From NCBI GenBank assembly GCA_963695155.1, contig CAVOGD010000007.1, forward strand, positions 310,001 through 374,000: 64,000 bases of DNA. The letters run 5' to 3'. Every line of letters starts with the position of its first letter. Positions within the stretch are counted from its first letter, which is position 1. The translations under genes were made by a program, and so were the position numbers. Positions 1 through 8,059 of the stretch are shown in pieces. Origin of the DNA: SG8-30 sp963695155. GTDB lineage: Bacteria; Pseudomonadota; Gammaproteobacteria; Steroidobacterales; Steroidobacteraceae. A model generated the notes under the pieces. The model ran no database searches, was not told the origin of the DNA, and was given only the letters and a program-made list of their open reading frames with translations.

Positions 1-961
1 CGGCGTCCAGATTCGCGCAGTCGATGACGCAGATCCAATGCCGCCCGTAGGGCGTGGCGTCCAGCTTCTCCGTCGCAGCCAGCGCCTGGTTGATCTTCAC
101 CACGCGCCCGCTCAGCGGCGCGTGGAACTGCATGCGACGCTGGTTCTGGCGCACGGCAAATAGCGGTTGCCCGGCGCGCACCTCCGTGCCCGCTTTCGGG
201 AACTCGATGCTGTCCACGCGGCCAATCAGTTTCTTGGCGAAGTCGTCCAGGCCCACGGCCGCCGATCCATCCTGCGAGATGCTGGCCCAGCAGTGACCCG
301 GCGAAAACAGCGCTCCGCCCGGAATGGAGAACTCACCGGGACGCACCAGGCCGGGCTCCGTGATGTTCAGGACGTGGATGGTCGGCTGCAGCTGCTTCCT
401 GATCCGGTCCTGGCGCCGGATGAGCGCCTTCTTGACGAAGGCGCGCAGCTCGTCGTCGGTGAACGGCTTCTGCACATAGTCCATGGCGCCGTACTTCATG
501 CACTCCACGGCGGTCTCCACGGTCGCATACCCCGTGATGATGACGACGTCGATGTCCGGGCGCATGTGCCTGACCGCCTTGGTCACCTCCACGCCGTCCA
601 TGACCGGCATCCGCAAGTCGGTGAAGACGAAGTCGTAGTGGTGCGTCTGGATGAGCCCCAGCGCCTCCTGGCCCGACTGCACCGTATCGACCGAGTAGCC
701 GTCCAGCACCAGGATCTTCCGGAAGCTGTCCAGGATGATCTCTTCGTCGTCCACACAGAGGATGCACGCCGCGGGTGCGTCGACCTGCACGCGCTTCAAG
801 GTCCTGGCCTCACGCGTGAAATCCAGGCGCAAGCTCTCGGCCAGCGCCTTCTCCCGCTCGCCTCGCCGCCGCCGGTCGCGCAGCCGATCGATGAGCATGC
901 GCGTAGCAAAATCAGCGACAAGACAGATGAGGGCGAACGCGATGAGCAGACCGAAGGTCAT
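1..961 (-). CDS. Response regulator with degenerate GcvH-like domain (3' end off window)
   Basis: About 320 residues are visible and no stop is reached before the window edge. A hydrophobic segment (residues about 3-19) and a basic linker precede a receiver domain (about 66-185) with the acidic pair D71/D72, phosphoacceptor D115 and K165. Residues about 215-315 resemble glycine-cleavage H protein: the folds around AGQPLFAV, APLSGRVV and TPYGRHWI match. At the lipoyl-lysine position (ESVK in GcvH) the sequence reads RQNQ (271-274), so lipoylation is not expected. The start overlaps the stop of the preceding regulator by 4 nt (ATGA). Last gene seen of the cytochrome-kinase-regulator operon. A membrane-anchored output without a DNA-binding domain suggests protein-protein signalling. 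Role inferred, not known. Confidence 0.85.
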   Translation of the reverse strand, partial: MTFGLLIAFALICLVADFATRMLIDRLRDRRRRGEREKALAESLRLDFTREARTLKRVQVDAPAACILCVDDEEIILDSFRKILVLDGYSVDTVQSGQEALGLIQTHHYDFVFTDLRMPVMDGVEVTKAVRHMRPDIDVVIITGYATVETAVECMKYGAMDYVQKPFTDDELRAFVKKALIRRQDRIRKQLQPTIHVLNITEPGLVRPGEFSIPGGALFSPGHCWASISQDGSAAVGLDDFAKKLIGRVDSIEFPKAGTEVRAGQPLFAVRQNQRRMQFHAPLSGRVVKINQALAATEKLDATPYGRHWICVIDCANLDA

Positions 962-1758
962 GATCGTTCCCCTTGTCGCCCCACATCCGGCGGGGACGGT
1001 GTCTCCGCCTCGGAAGCCAGATGGGCCAGGCTGTGTTCCAGGTTGGACGGCACGATCCTGTAGAGCCAGCCCGTCCCGTACGGATCCTCCTCGATCATGG
1101 ACGGATGCTCCGCCGCTTCGGCGTGCGCCTCGATGACCTGCCCGCTGACCGGGCACATGACGCCGTGCTCGAGGTCATCGGACGATACGAACGTGGCGCA
1201 GCTGGAGCCCTGGACCAGGTCCGTGTCGACGGGCAGCAGCTCGACGCTCCGCACTCCCTTCATCGTCCTGACGAACAGGTCATTGACGCCGATGAGTACC
1301 GTGCCCTCCGGTTCCGTTCTCGCCCAGCTCACATACCCGAGCCTGCGGAATTCAGGCGGGCAAGGCCTGGCGTCCCCCGCGCCGAGTGCCCCATAGTTCA
1401 GGCCGCGCCGCAATACGGCCGTCAGTTCGTCCGCCGTGAACGGCTTGGGAAGATAGTCGATCGCGCCGCACTGCAGGGAGCGCACCGCGTTCTCGACGGT
1501 CGAGTATCCGGTGGTAATGACGACCGGTGTGCGGCAGCCCCGGCGGCGGGCTTCCGCAAGGAACTCGAATCCGTCCAGATCCTCCATCATGATGTCGCAG
1601 AGGATGAGCCGGTAGGCATGCTTGTCGAGCCACTTCAGGCCCGCCTCGCCGCTGGCTGCCGCGTCGACCGTCAGGCCTTCGCCGCCGCAAATCCGCTCTA
1701 CGCCCTGCAGCACGACCATTTCGTCGTCGATCACCAGGATGTCGCGTGCTGCCTTCAT
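958..1758 (-). CDS. Response regulator with degenerate GcvH-like domain
   Basis: 266 residues. Residues 1-120 form a receiver domain with D11/D12, phosphoacceptor D55 (LILCDIMMED), T83 and K105 in PKPF. Residues about 140-240 resemble glycine-cleavage H protein (CPVSGQVIEAH, EEDPYGTGWLYRIVPSN), but the segment aligned with the lipoylation loop reads VSSDDLEHG and there is no lysine anywhere after K167. The domain therefore keeps the lipoyl-carrier fold without its carrier residue. It overlaps the upstream kinase stop by 4 nt and the downstream regulator start by 4 nt, so the three proteins are probably translated in concert and form one phosphorelay. No DNA-binding domain is visible. Output unknown. 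Confidence 0.88.
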   Translation of the reverse strand: MKAARDILVIDDEMVVLQGVERICGGEGLTVDAAASGEAGLKWLDKHAYRLILCDIMMEDLDGFEFLAEARRRGCRTPVVITTGYSTVENAVRSLQCGAIDYLPKPFTADELTAVLRRGLNYGALGAGDARPCPPEFRRLGYVSWARTEPEGTVLIGVNDLFVRTMKGVRSVELLPVDTDLVQGSSCATFVSSDDLEHGVMCPVSGQVIEAHAEAAEHPSMIEEDPYGTGWLYRIVPSNLEHSLAHLASEAETPSPPDVGRQGERS

Positions 1759-3617
1759 GGTGTGACCGGTATCCGGATCGTAAACGCCGTCCCGCTGCCA
1801 ACCTCACTGCGCACACTGATCGATCCATTATGGCTGTCGATGATGCCCCATACCACGGCGAGCCCGAGACCCGTGCCCTTCGCTCCCTTGGTGGAGTAGA
1901 ACGGTTCGAAGACCTTCAGGAGATCCTCGGCGGAAATGCCGCAACCGGTGTCGCGCACCTCGATCTCGATATACTCCCGGCTGCCGGCCGCGTCGACGTC
2001 CTCCCATCGCTGCCAGCCGCACCCAGCCTGCGTGCAGGTTTCCACAAGGCCTCTCGGCGGCGATTCGAACGTGAATATCGCCTCGCCGCACCGGGGGCAG
2101 TTCCTGCCCTCGACCATGAGGGAGGTCGAGCACTCGGGACATACGAACTGGACTTTCTTCCGGTCGTCAACCGTGAAGCCGTGTCGGTGCGCGGCCTTGC
2201 CATACACCGGATCGATGCGGACGAAACCTTCCTGGCCCCCGCACCGGGCCTTAACACGGATCGAAGGCTTGTCGTCGAACCTCACCTCACCGTCGATCAG
2301 GCTATGCCGCTTTGGGCACACCGCCTGCTTGATCTGCATGACGCCCATCGGCGGGAGGCTGATCGCCGAAGAGCGGAGCGTGATCGTGCCGCCCTTTGCA
2401 CCCATTGCGTCCGCAGCGTTGACGATGAGGTTCACGAGAACCTGCTGCATCTGGTTCGCGTCCACGACGGGCCGGGGCAGATGGGCGCCGAGGTCCTTCT
2501 CCACGACCACGTGGTTCAGTGCAAGCTGCCTTTCCATGACCGACACGGCACGGGTGATGACCTCGTTGATGTCCGATTCACCCTTCGTGGGCACGGACTG
2601 GCGCGCGAAATCGAGGAGGCTCCTGACGATATCGCGGCAGCGGACCGTCTCGCGGACAATGACCTTGAGATCGTCCTGCTCATCCTGCGCACGGACCCGC
2701 TTGAGCAGCAGGCTGCTGTAAGTGAGGACGCCGGTCAGGGGGTTGTTGATCTCGTGGGCCACGCCCGCGGCGAGGCGACCCAGCGAGGCCAGTTTGTCGG
2801 ATTGCACGAGCTGCAGCCGCGCCTCCGCCAGTTTGCGCGTCATGTGGTTGAAAGACCGCGCCAGCTTGCCGAGTTCGTCGGCCCGCTCTTCGTCGATCGT
2901 CTTGCTGAGGTCCCCGTCGGCCACGCGTTGGGTCGCCGCGACGAGCTGCTTGACCGGCAGGCTCACCCATCGCCGCACGAAGATGCCGATGATCAGGCTC
3001 AGCAACAAGACGGCGCTGACGGCGAAGATGACGATCTCGACCCGCCCGCGGCGCAAGTCCGCGTCTACCGCCGCCAGCGGCATGACGACATCGAAGACAC
3101 CAAGAATCGTTTGTGATTCAGGGTGCACGTGGCAGGCCGCGGTCCAGCACGAGGGCTGGTTGTAGATCGGCGTGATGACGCCTAGCGCGCGGCTGTTGTC
3201 CCCGGGGCGCCGGAAGACGCGCGTGCGCGCCTGCATGTCGAGACGTTCGAGGGGCGGCCGGACGGCGTGGCAACGGATGCAGCTCTCGGTGCTGGCATCG
3301 ACCGTCTCCCCGATTTCCTTCGGGTCGGATGAGTAGATGACCTGGCCCGCCTTGTTCATGATGCGGATGCGCTCGATGCTCTCCTCTTGGCCGAGGCGCT
3401 TGACCGTCTCGCGAATACGGGTCGGCTCGTAGAGCAGCATGTCGTATTCAGTGCTCGACTTCACGGTCTGGCTGACCTGGATGGCGTGGCGCTCCACCTC
3501 CGCGAGCAGGCTTCTGCTTTGCGAGTGCATATTCACATAGGCAAAGACGCTGATGATCAGCAGCACCGTGATGCCCACGGCCGTCGTCAGCTTGCGCCCG
3601 AGTGTCTTGCGGATCAT
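1755..3617 (-). CDS. Sensor histidine kinase with periplasmic heme-c motifs and Cys-rich ATPase insertion
   Basis: 620 residues. A first membrane helix (about 13-30) is followed by a periplasmic sensor with CIRCH (113-117), a canonical heme c site, and a CX4CH motif (157-163) that could bind a second heme. Helix two is about 193-214, then HAMP, HisKA with H288 in AHEINNPL, and HATPase with N-box NLIVNAADAM (396-405), DTGCG (557-561) and GTGLGL (581-586). Between the N-box and the D-box lies an insertion of about 125 residues with eight cysteines (434, 459, 493, 496, 507, 510, 528, 533), including CPEC and CPRC pairs typical of zinc ribbons. The gene sits 84 nt after the multiheme cytochrome and overlaps the next regulator. 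Likely a redox sensor for that cytochrome; substrate unknown. Confidence 0.88.
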   Translation of the reverse strand: MIRKTLGRKLTTAVGITVLLIISVFAYVNMHSQSRSLLAEVERHAIQVSQTVKSSTEYDMLLYEPTRIRETVKRLGQEESIERIRIMNKAGQVIYSSDPKEIGETVDASTESCIRCHAVRPPLERLDMQARTRVFRRPGDNSRALGVITPIYNQPSCWTAACHVHPESQTILGVFDVVMPLAAVDADLRRGRVEIVIFAVSAVLLLSLIIGIFVRRWVSLPVKQLVAATQRVADGDLSKTIDEERADELGKLARSFNHMTRKLAEARLQLVQSDKLASLGRLAAGVAHEINNPLTGVLTYSSLLLKRVRAQDEQDDLKVIVRETVRCRDIVRSLLDFARQSVPTKGESDINEVITRAVSVMERQLALNHVVVEKDLGAHLPRPVVDANQMQQVLVNLIVNAADAMGAKGGTITLRSSAISLPPMGVMQIKQAVCPKRHSLIDGEVRFDDKPSIRVKARCGGQEGFVRIDPVYGKAAHRHGFTVDDRKKVQFVCPECSTSLMVEGRNCPRCGEAIFTFESPPRGLVETCTQAGCGWQRWEDVDAAGSREYIEIEVRDTGCGISAEDLLKVFEPFYSTKGAKGTGLGLAVVWGIIDSHNGSISVRSEVGSGTAFTIRIPVTP

Positions 3618-3701
3618 CGGCGTCCGCCGCTGGCCTGAGAGGAAGATCTGCGCTGCATGTTCAACTCGACGACATCCCCGCGACTTCCCGACCCCGACTT
3701 C

Positions 3702-5642
3702 CTACTGCTGTTCGTCTTCTCCGGGCATCGTGGCGTTACGCCGTTCCCAGGCCCGTCCCGGCGTCATGCGCCCGCTGACCGCCGCCGTGTCGAACGGATA
3801 GACCAGCGGATCGAGGATCACCAGGTACAGATGCCAGAACAGGATGGAGAGCGCCGCCAGAATGGCCTCATAGAGGTGAATCACCGTCGCGAGGTCGGTC
3901 CACCACTTCGGGGCCACGCGCAGGACCACCTCCGGGAACCAGAGCATGAAGCCGGTGACCGCCATGATCAGCGTGCCCCAGATCACCGCCAGATACTCGA
4001 TCTTCTCGGGGTAACCCACCCAGGGCGAGTCGGGAGGCAACGGGCTACGGCCCGCGAGATAGGCCACGCGCTCCTTGAATTCATGAAGATCCGCGAGCCG
4101 CGGCCGTACCAGCTCGCCGACGCAGGCACGCGCCCGCCGGCTCAGGCACAGGTGCACGACGTGCATCACCGCTGCCGCGAGCATGACGACTGCGGCGATG
4201 CGATGCACGCCGCCCCGCAGGTCGACCACCGGCTCACCGAAGGTCGCAAGGCGAGACCACCAGGCTTCCGGGAAAGTGAGCGCGAAGCCAGTATAGACCA
4301 GCACGATGAAGGACAGGGCGAACACCGCATGAGACAGGCGGAACATGCGGCCCATCCGCACCGGCGTCCGGTCGGGAATAGGCAGCGTGCGCAGCAGGCG
4401 CGGATGCTGGCCCTTGCGGTACAGGTCGAGGCCGTTGTGGATCAGCATGCCGCCAATGATTAGCACGATCAGGCAAAGATAAAAGATGCGGACCCAGTAG
4501 ACGGTTGGATGAGTCTCTCCCTTGACCTCGGGCAGGACGTGCACGGCACCGATGGCAAAGCGCTCCCCGGCCCTGGGGTGGCAGTGTCCGCAGGTCGTCG
4601 CCAGGTTTTCCGGGGAGACGTGCGAACGGGGATCTGTAGACGGCAGGATGTCGTGCACGCCGTGACAGGAGGCGCAATTGGCGACAACGGTGGCGCCCGC
4701 ACGCCCCGCGAGGCCGTGGTAGCTGTCCGCGAAGGCCTTGACCGCGGTGTTCTTGAGTCCGAACTTCTCGTTCAGGCGCAGATCGCCGTGGCAGGGCCCG
4801 CAGGTCATCGCCGGCACGTTGGTCGCGTACACCGGCGAGCCCTTGTCAGCGGGCCCGAGAATGCGATGCTCGCCGTGGCAGTCGGTGCATACCGGGGAAT
4901 GTAACGAGCCCCGCGATGTGGCCACGCCGTGCACGCTGGCGTTGAAAGCCTCGGTAATTTCGGTGTGGCAGTCCCCGCAGGTCGCGGCGACGTTGCTGCG
5001 ATTCACGCTCGACTGCGGGTTGCTGGCCCGCAGCACCCTGTGATTGCCGTGGCAGGCGCTGCAGGTGGCGGAATGCCGGCCCTCCGCTACGCCACGGGCA
5101 TGAACGCTCGCCGTATAGGCCGCGAGTGGCTGCACCAGTTTCACGCCGGCCATCTGGCCCAGCGTGGGATCCGCGTGACAGTTGCCGCAGGTTGCGGCGA
5201 GCCGCTTCGGGTGCACCGGGGACGTCTCGTCGGAGGATGGCACAAGGGCGTGCGCTGCCCCGTGGCAGCTGAAGCAGTCCGGTGCTCTCGATGCGGGCGC
5301 GCCAATCGCCCCGGCTGAGTCGGTCACGGCATGAGCGCCGCTCGTCATCGCCTTCGCGGCCCGCTTGTGACAGTCGGCGCACGCCGCCCGCGGATCGTCG
5401 GCCTCGTGTGGATAACGGACCTTCCCCGCGTGGCAGTCGGCGCATGCGCCACCCGCGGCACCGTGAACGGTCTTGGCCCACTGGGTCGCGTCGACGACCA
5501 GGCGCTCCTCGCCCGCATCCTCGGCGGTGGCATGGCACGCCAGGCAATTCTCCTCGCCCAGCGCCGCGGTCGAAGAGAGAACCGTAACAGCCAGCCCCAC
5601 CCAGACCAGGGCAGCAACGCTGCGTAGCAGTCGAACTCTCAT
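3702..5642 (-). CDS. Undecaheme cytochrome c fused to membrane cytochrome b (CbcL-like quinol oxidoreductase)
   Basis: 646 residues. The start at 5642 has GGAG a few bases upstream and gives a clear signal peptide (1-29) ending just before the first heme site; longer starts add a second hydrophobic stretch. Eleven CXXCH motifs follow: CLACH, CADCH twice, CFSCH, CGNCH, CSACH, CGDCH, CTDCH, CGPCH, CASCH and CGHCH. After about residue 370 come about five membrane helices rich in histidine (IHNG, LSHAVF, GVHRIA, VMHVVH, VIHLYE), as in diheme cytochrome b subunits of the HydC/FdnI type. This c-then-b order matches CbcL of Geobacter, an inner-membrane quinol oxidase used in metal respiration. Electron acceptor here is unknown. 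First gene of the operon. Confidence 0.88.
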   Translation of the reverse strand: MRVRLLRSVAALVWVGLAVTVLSSTAALGEENCLACHATAEDAGEERLVVDATQWAKTVHGAAGGACADCHAGKVRYPHEADDPRAACADCHKRAAKAMTSGAHAVTDSAGAIGAPASRAPDCFSCHGAAHALVPSSDETSPVHPKRLAATCGNCHADPTLGQMAGVKLVQPLAAYTASVHARGVAEGRHSATCSACHGNHRVLRASNPQSSVNRSNVAATCGDCHTEITEAFNASVHGVATSRGSLHSPVCTDCHGEHRILGPADKGSPVYATNVPAMTCGPCHGDLRLNEKFGLKNTAVKAFADSYHGLAGRAGATVVANCASCHGVHDILPSTDPRSHVSPENLATTCGHCHPRAGERFAIGAVHVLPEVKGETHPTVYWVRIFYLCLIVLIIGGMLIHNGLDLYRKGQHPRLLRTLPIPDRTPVRMGRMFRLSHAVFALSFIVLVYTGFALTFPEAWWSRLATFGEPVVDLRGGVHRIAAVVMLAAAVMHVVHLCLSRRARACVGELVRPRLADLHEFKERVAYLAGRSPLPPDSPWVGYPEKIEYLAVIWGTLIMAVTGFMLWFPEVVLRVAPKWWTDLATVIHLYEAILAALSILFWHLYLVILDPLVYPFDTAAVSGRMTPGRAWERRNATMPGEDEQQ

Positions 5643-6107
5643 CGCGATCTCCAGCAGCATCCGCGGCCGCGTTCTCGGCCGGGCCCCAGCGATGGCGAAC
5701 ACCATCGCGCCGACAATCAAGCCGATCAGGTTCCATCCTACGGTCGGGGCGGCGAAGCGTGAATAGGCAGTTCACCTACCTCCCCAGCCAGGCGGGTTCG
5801 CGGAACCAGCCGGATGTTGATCCCGGGCCTGCCGCCCGCGGACCTTGCCCGGCCGATCCGGCAAAGGGGGCCAAGAGGCCTCCTTTCCCTTTCAATTGGC
5901 GCGCCTGGAGATTATTCGCCGCCTTCGGCGGCTCACCCCTCACGGGGGCCGCTCGCTCGCAATGCTCGCTGCGCGTTGTCTCGCCCGGCTGGCGCCGGGC
6001 TCGGCTGCCCGCGGCCATTGACCGCCAGTCACGACATCGAAAAACAGACGTTCAACGGGAGAGCTCAGCCACGAAGCCTGCAGGGCTCCGTCGGCTGCAG
6101 CGATCTG
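5643..6107. other. Intergenic region, no gene seen
   Basis: No convincing coding sequence on either strand. The part near 5650-5765 carries the promoter side of the cytochrome operon and an open hydrophobic frame in phase with the cytochrome that I take as untranslated. The stretch 5919-6020 contains short inverted repeats such as GCCGCC-TTC-GGCGGC. A partial copy of the tRNA-Arg 3' end lies at 5897-5918. Confidence 0.5.
5897..5918 (+). other. Candidate attachment-site remnant (partial repeat of tRNA-Arg 3' end)
   Basis: TGGCGCGCCTGGAG here matches TGGCGCGCCCGGAG at 7794-7807, the 3' end (CCA side) of tRNA-Arg, at 13 of 14 positions. ATTCG follows in both after a short mismatch. The two copies are direct repeats bounding about 1.9 kb of A/T-richer genes, as expected for integration into a tRNA 3' end. 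No integrase is present, so this is an inference from a short match. Confidence 0.35.
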
Positions 6108-6752
6108 CTAGATGCGTCCGATCCGTCTCACCACATTGGCCTTGAGAGGGAGTGACGCGGTCCTCTCCGGATTCATGAACACGGCGAATTCTACATGCCT
6201 CAGCAACTCGAAGTCGTTGTCCTCTAGTAGATCGTTGATTTCTTCTGTGGTGCGGCGATACATAGTGACCATTGAGCCGGACTGGGAATCCGCCAGATAC
6301 TCGGGGCCCTCTCCTGGGCCACGGCTTGCCACTACAAAAACAAAGACCCCTTGGTTACGCAGAATGCGTGCGACCTCTCTGAAGACTGGCTTGAGGTCTC
6401 TGAAGAAATCAAGGACGCCGATACAGATAGCATGATCCATGGAGGCGGTGTCGTAGGGATATGGTTCCACCGCGAGGTCGTGCTTCCTAAAGTCAGCCCC
6501 GAAGCCTTTCTGTCTGCAGGCTTCCAGCATCTCAACGGATTTGTCCATCCCAAACACGCGAAGCCCGGATTTGTGGAATAAGGCAGAGCCGAGGCCCGTC
6601 CCGATCCCAATATCGAGCACACATTCGCCAGGTTTGATGAATTCGTATGAAAGGCCGAATGCGATCTCGGGCCCCCGCCAATTGCATTCCTCCGCTTCCC
6701 TGTCGTAAGTCTCAGCTGCCATCCGAATGTCTGATGGTTCTTGAGAGCTCAT
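6108..6752 (-). CDS. Class I SAM-dependent methyltransferase
   Basis: 214 residues. The SAM-binding motif I is VLDIGIGTGLGS (about residues 46-57), followed by an acidic residue after the next strand (FGMDKS) and the later VLDFFRD and LRNQGVFVFVV strands of a Rossmann methyltransferase. The C-terminal part (EEINDLLEDNDFELLRHVEF) resembles small-molecule methyltransferases of the UbiE/biotin-C type. The ATG at 6752 has AGGAT 3-4 bases upstream. Codon usage is clearly more A/T-rich than in the neighbouring chromosome, and the gene lies in the accessory segment beside tRNA-Arg. Substrate cannot be told. Confidence 0.8.
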   Translation of the reverse strand: MSSQEPSDIRMAAETYDREAEECNWRGPEIAFGLSYEFIKPGECVLDIGIGTGLGSALFHKSGLRVFGMDKSVEMLEACRQKGFGADFRKHDLAVEPYPYDTASMDHAICIGVLDFFRDLKPVFREVARILRNQGVFVFVVASRGPGEGPEYLADSQSGSMVTMYRRTTEEINDLLEDNDFELLRHVEFAVFMNPERTASLPLKANVVRRIGRI

Positions 6753-6907
6753 TTATCCTAACCCTCCCTTTCCACGCATCTAACGACTGAGTTAACCGGC
6801 GCTCCCGACGCCGCGCGGCGGGAGGACGATGACTCGTAGAAACAGCGTCCGGTCCAATGCTGGTCAGGCGCGGCTGGACCAAAGGCGCTCTTGCCCTGGC
6901 CAATGCG

Positions 6908-7456
6908 CTAGGGCTTTGGGCTCTCATGCTTCATCTCCTCGCGAAACCGCTTCTCGATCCGTTCGCGCAGCTGGTCGGCGGCAAAGGAGAAGTGCATCTG
7001 CATGATCACCCAACTCTTCGATCGCTTTTCCAACACACCGGTCCAGCGCGTATCCTTCCAGCATCCTTTCTGGCCGCTGTATTCTCCGCAGTCATCCAGG
7101 ATGGCGGAGAACCACGCCACCTCCCCTGAAGGATGGATATGAATGCGTAGCTCACGAATGTCGTGGCTGAGGTACTTCGCTCCGGGATCGCGCCAGATGG
7201 CAGATTGTTTCCGGACCGCCTCAATCCCGTGGATCGTGCTCTTGGAGTCGGGGCTGAAGTAGAAGAGGTCAGGATCATCGGCCATGGTGCTAAACAGCAG
7301 GTCGAAGTCCTTGGTGGCAAACCAGCCGATGTTGCTATCAATGACCTTGGTAATGGCCGCTTCCTCTACCGCCTTATTGACGGATGCTTGGGCACTCAGG
7401 TTGATGCCGACAAGAAGAAGCACGCCAAAGAAAAATGTGGTCGTGGATTGAGCCAT
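6908..7456 (-). CDS. Exported NTF2/SnoaL-like protein
   Basis: 182 residues from the ATG at 7456, which has AGGGAGAA upstream; an in-frame codon 27 nt further out lacks this site. Residues 1-22 are a signal peptide (FFFGVLLLVGINLSAQA). The rest follows the pattern of NTF2-like proteins of the SnoaL/DUF4440 sort: an N-terminal helix pair (IGWFATKDFDLLFSTMADD), DLFYFSP, a conserved GIEAVRKQ and late strands TRWTGVLEKRSKSWVIMQMHFS. Such domains bind small molecules or act as lyase/isomerase scaffolds; no catalytic assignment is possible. Lies alone in the A/T-richer segment, 155 nt upstream of the methyltransferase on the same strand. Confidence 0.7.
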   Translation of the reverse strand: MAQSTTTFFFGVLLLVGINLSAQASVNKAVEEAAITKVIDSNIGWFATKDFDLLFSTMADDPDLFYFSPDSKSTIHGIEAVRKQSAIWRDPGAKYLSHDIRELRIHIHPSGEVAWFSAILDDCGEYSGQKGCWKDTRWTGVLEKRSKSWVIMQMHFSFAADQLRERIEKRFREEMKHESPKP

Positions 7457-7793
7457 GTAGTTCTCCCTTTCTGGCACACCCAACAGTTAATGAGCGAATG
7501 CATCGGGCCAACATATCAGGGCGGAAAAGTTTGGTCAGTCCTGAAGAAAACGCCAGTTTGTCCGAGAGTCAGCCTTTCTCTGAAGCGCAAACGGCTCCAT
7601 GATGAACGGACCTGCCTGGCCTTCCCCTGGTTTTCCAGAGACCTCGGTTAGGTGGGAAAATGCAACCGGAGGTGTGGCATGGGCAGGCGGCCCAACGGAT
7701 CGAGCGGGCTTGGGAAATCGCAGGAAATGTCTCGATGATTTCCCTACGCTAGAAAAGGCAAAGGCTCACGCGTTGCGTAAGCCCTTGTTTAGA
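7457..7793. other. Intergenic region downstream of tRNA-Arg
   Basis: I see no supported gene. An open frame across 7599-7838 on the plus strand ends in the peptide RRDSNPRPHGS, the well-known spurious translation of the antisense of a tRNA, and is rejected. The promoter of the NTF2-like gene must lie at about 7460-7560. Confidence 0.5.
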
Positions 7794-7870
7794 TGGCGCG
7801 CCCGGAGGGATTCGAACCCCCGACCCCATGGTTCGTAGCCATGTACTCTATCCAACTGAGCTACGGGCGC
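7794..7870 (-). tRNA. tRNA-Arg(ACG)
   Basis: 77 nt including an encoded CCA. The acceptor arms GCGCCCG and CGGGCGC pair, the D arm starts with GTAGCTCAG and the T loop is GGTTCGAATCC. The anticodon stem CATGG/CCATG holds the loop CTACGAA, giving anticodon ACG. Its place after csrA and tRNA-Ser matches argV-type genes in the E. coli csrA region. Confidence 0.95.
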
Positions 7871-7880
7871 AGTTTTTGTC

Positions 7881-7971
7881 TGGCGGAGAGAGAGGGATTC
7901 GAACCCTCGAAGGGCTTTTGACCCTTACGCCCTTAGCAGGGGCGCGCCTTCAACCACTCGGCCATCTCTCC
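7881..7971 (-). tRNA. tRNA-Ser(GCT)
   Basis: 91 nt including encoded CCA, long because of the class II variable arm. The acceptor arms GGAGAGA and TCTCTCC pair; the anticodon stem CGCCC/GGGCG holds loop CTGCTAA, anticodon GCT. Lies 88 nt downstream of csrA, the same order as serV after csrA in E. coli. Confidence 0.95.
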
Positions 7972-8059
7972 CGGAATCGTGCCCCCCGTGTTCCGGAAGG
8001 GCCGCAAATGATACTGACCGGCCCATGGCCGGTAAAGGGCACCTGCCCGGTCCTCGCGT

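Noticed and set aside
5643..5765. Small membrane protein gene just upstream of the cytochrome (IGLIVGAMVFAIAGARP)
   Set aside because: The frame is the in-phase extension of the cytochrome gene, with no ribosome site of its own; the downstream start at 5642 has one and a proper signal peptide.
7599..7838. Plus-strand open frame ending RRDSNPRPHGS
   Set aside because: It runs through the antisense of tRNA-Arg; this peptide is a well-known false translation of tRNA genes, and there is no ribosome site.
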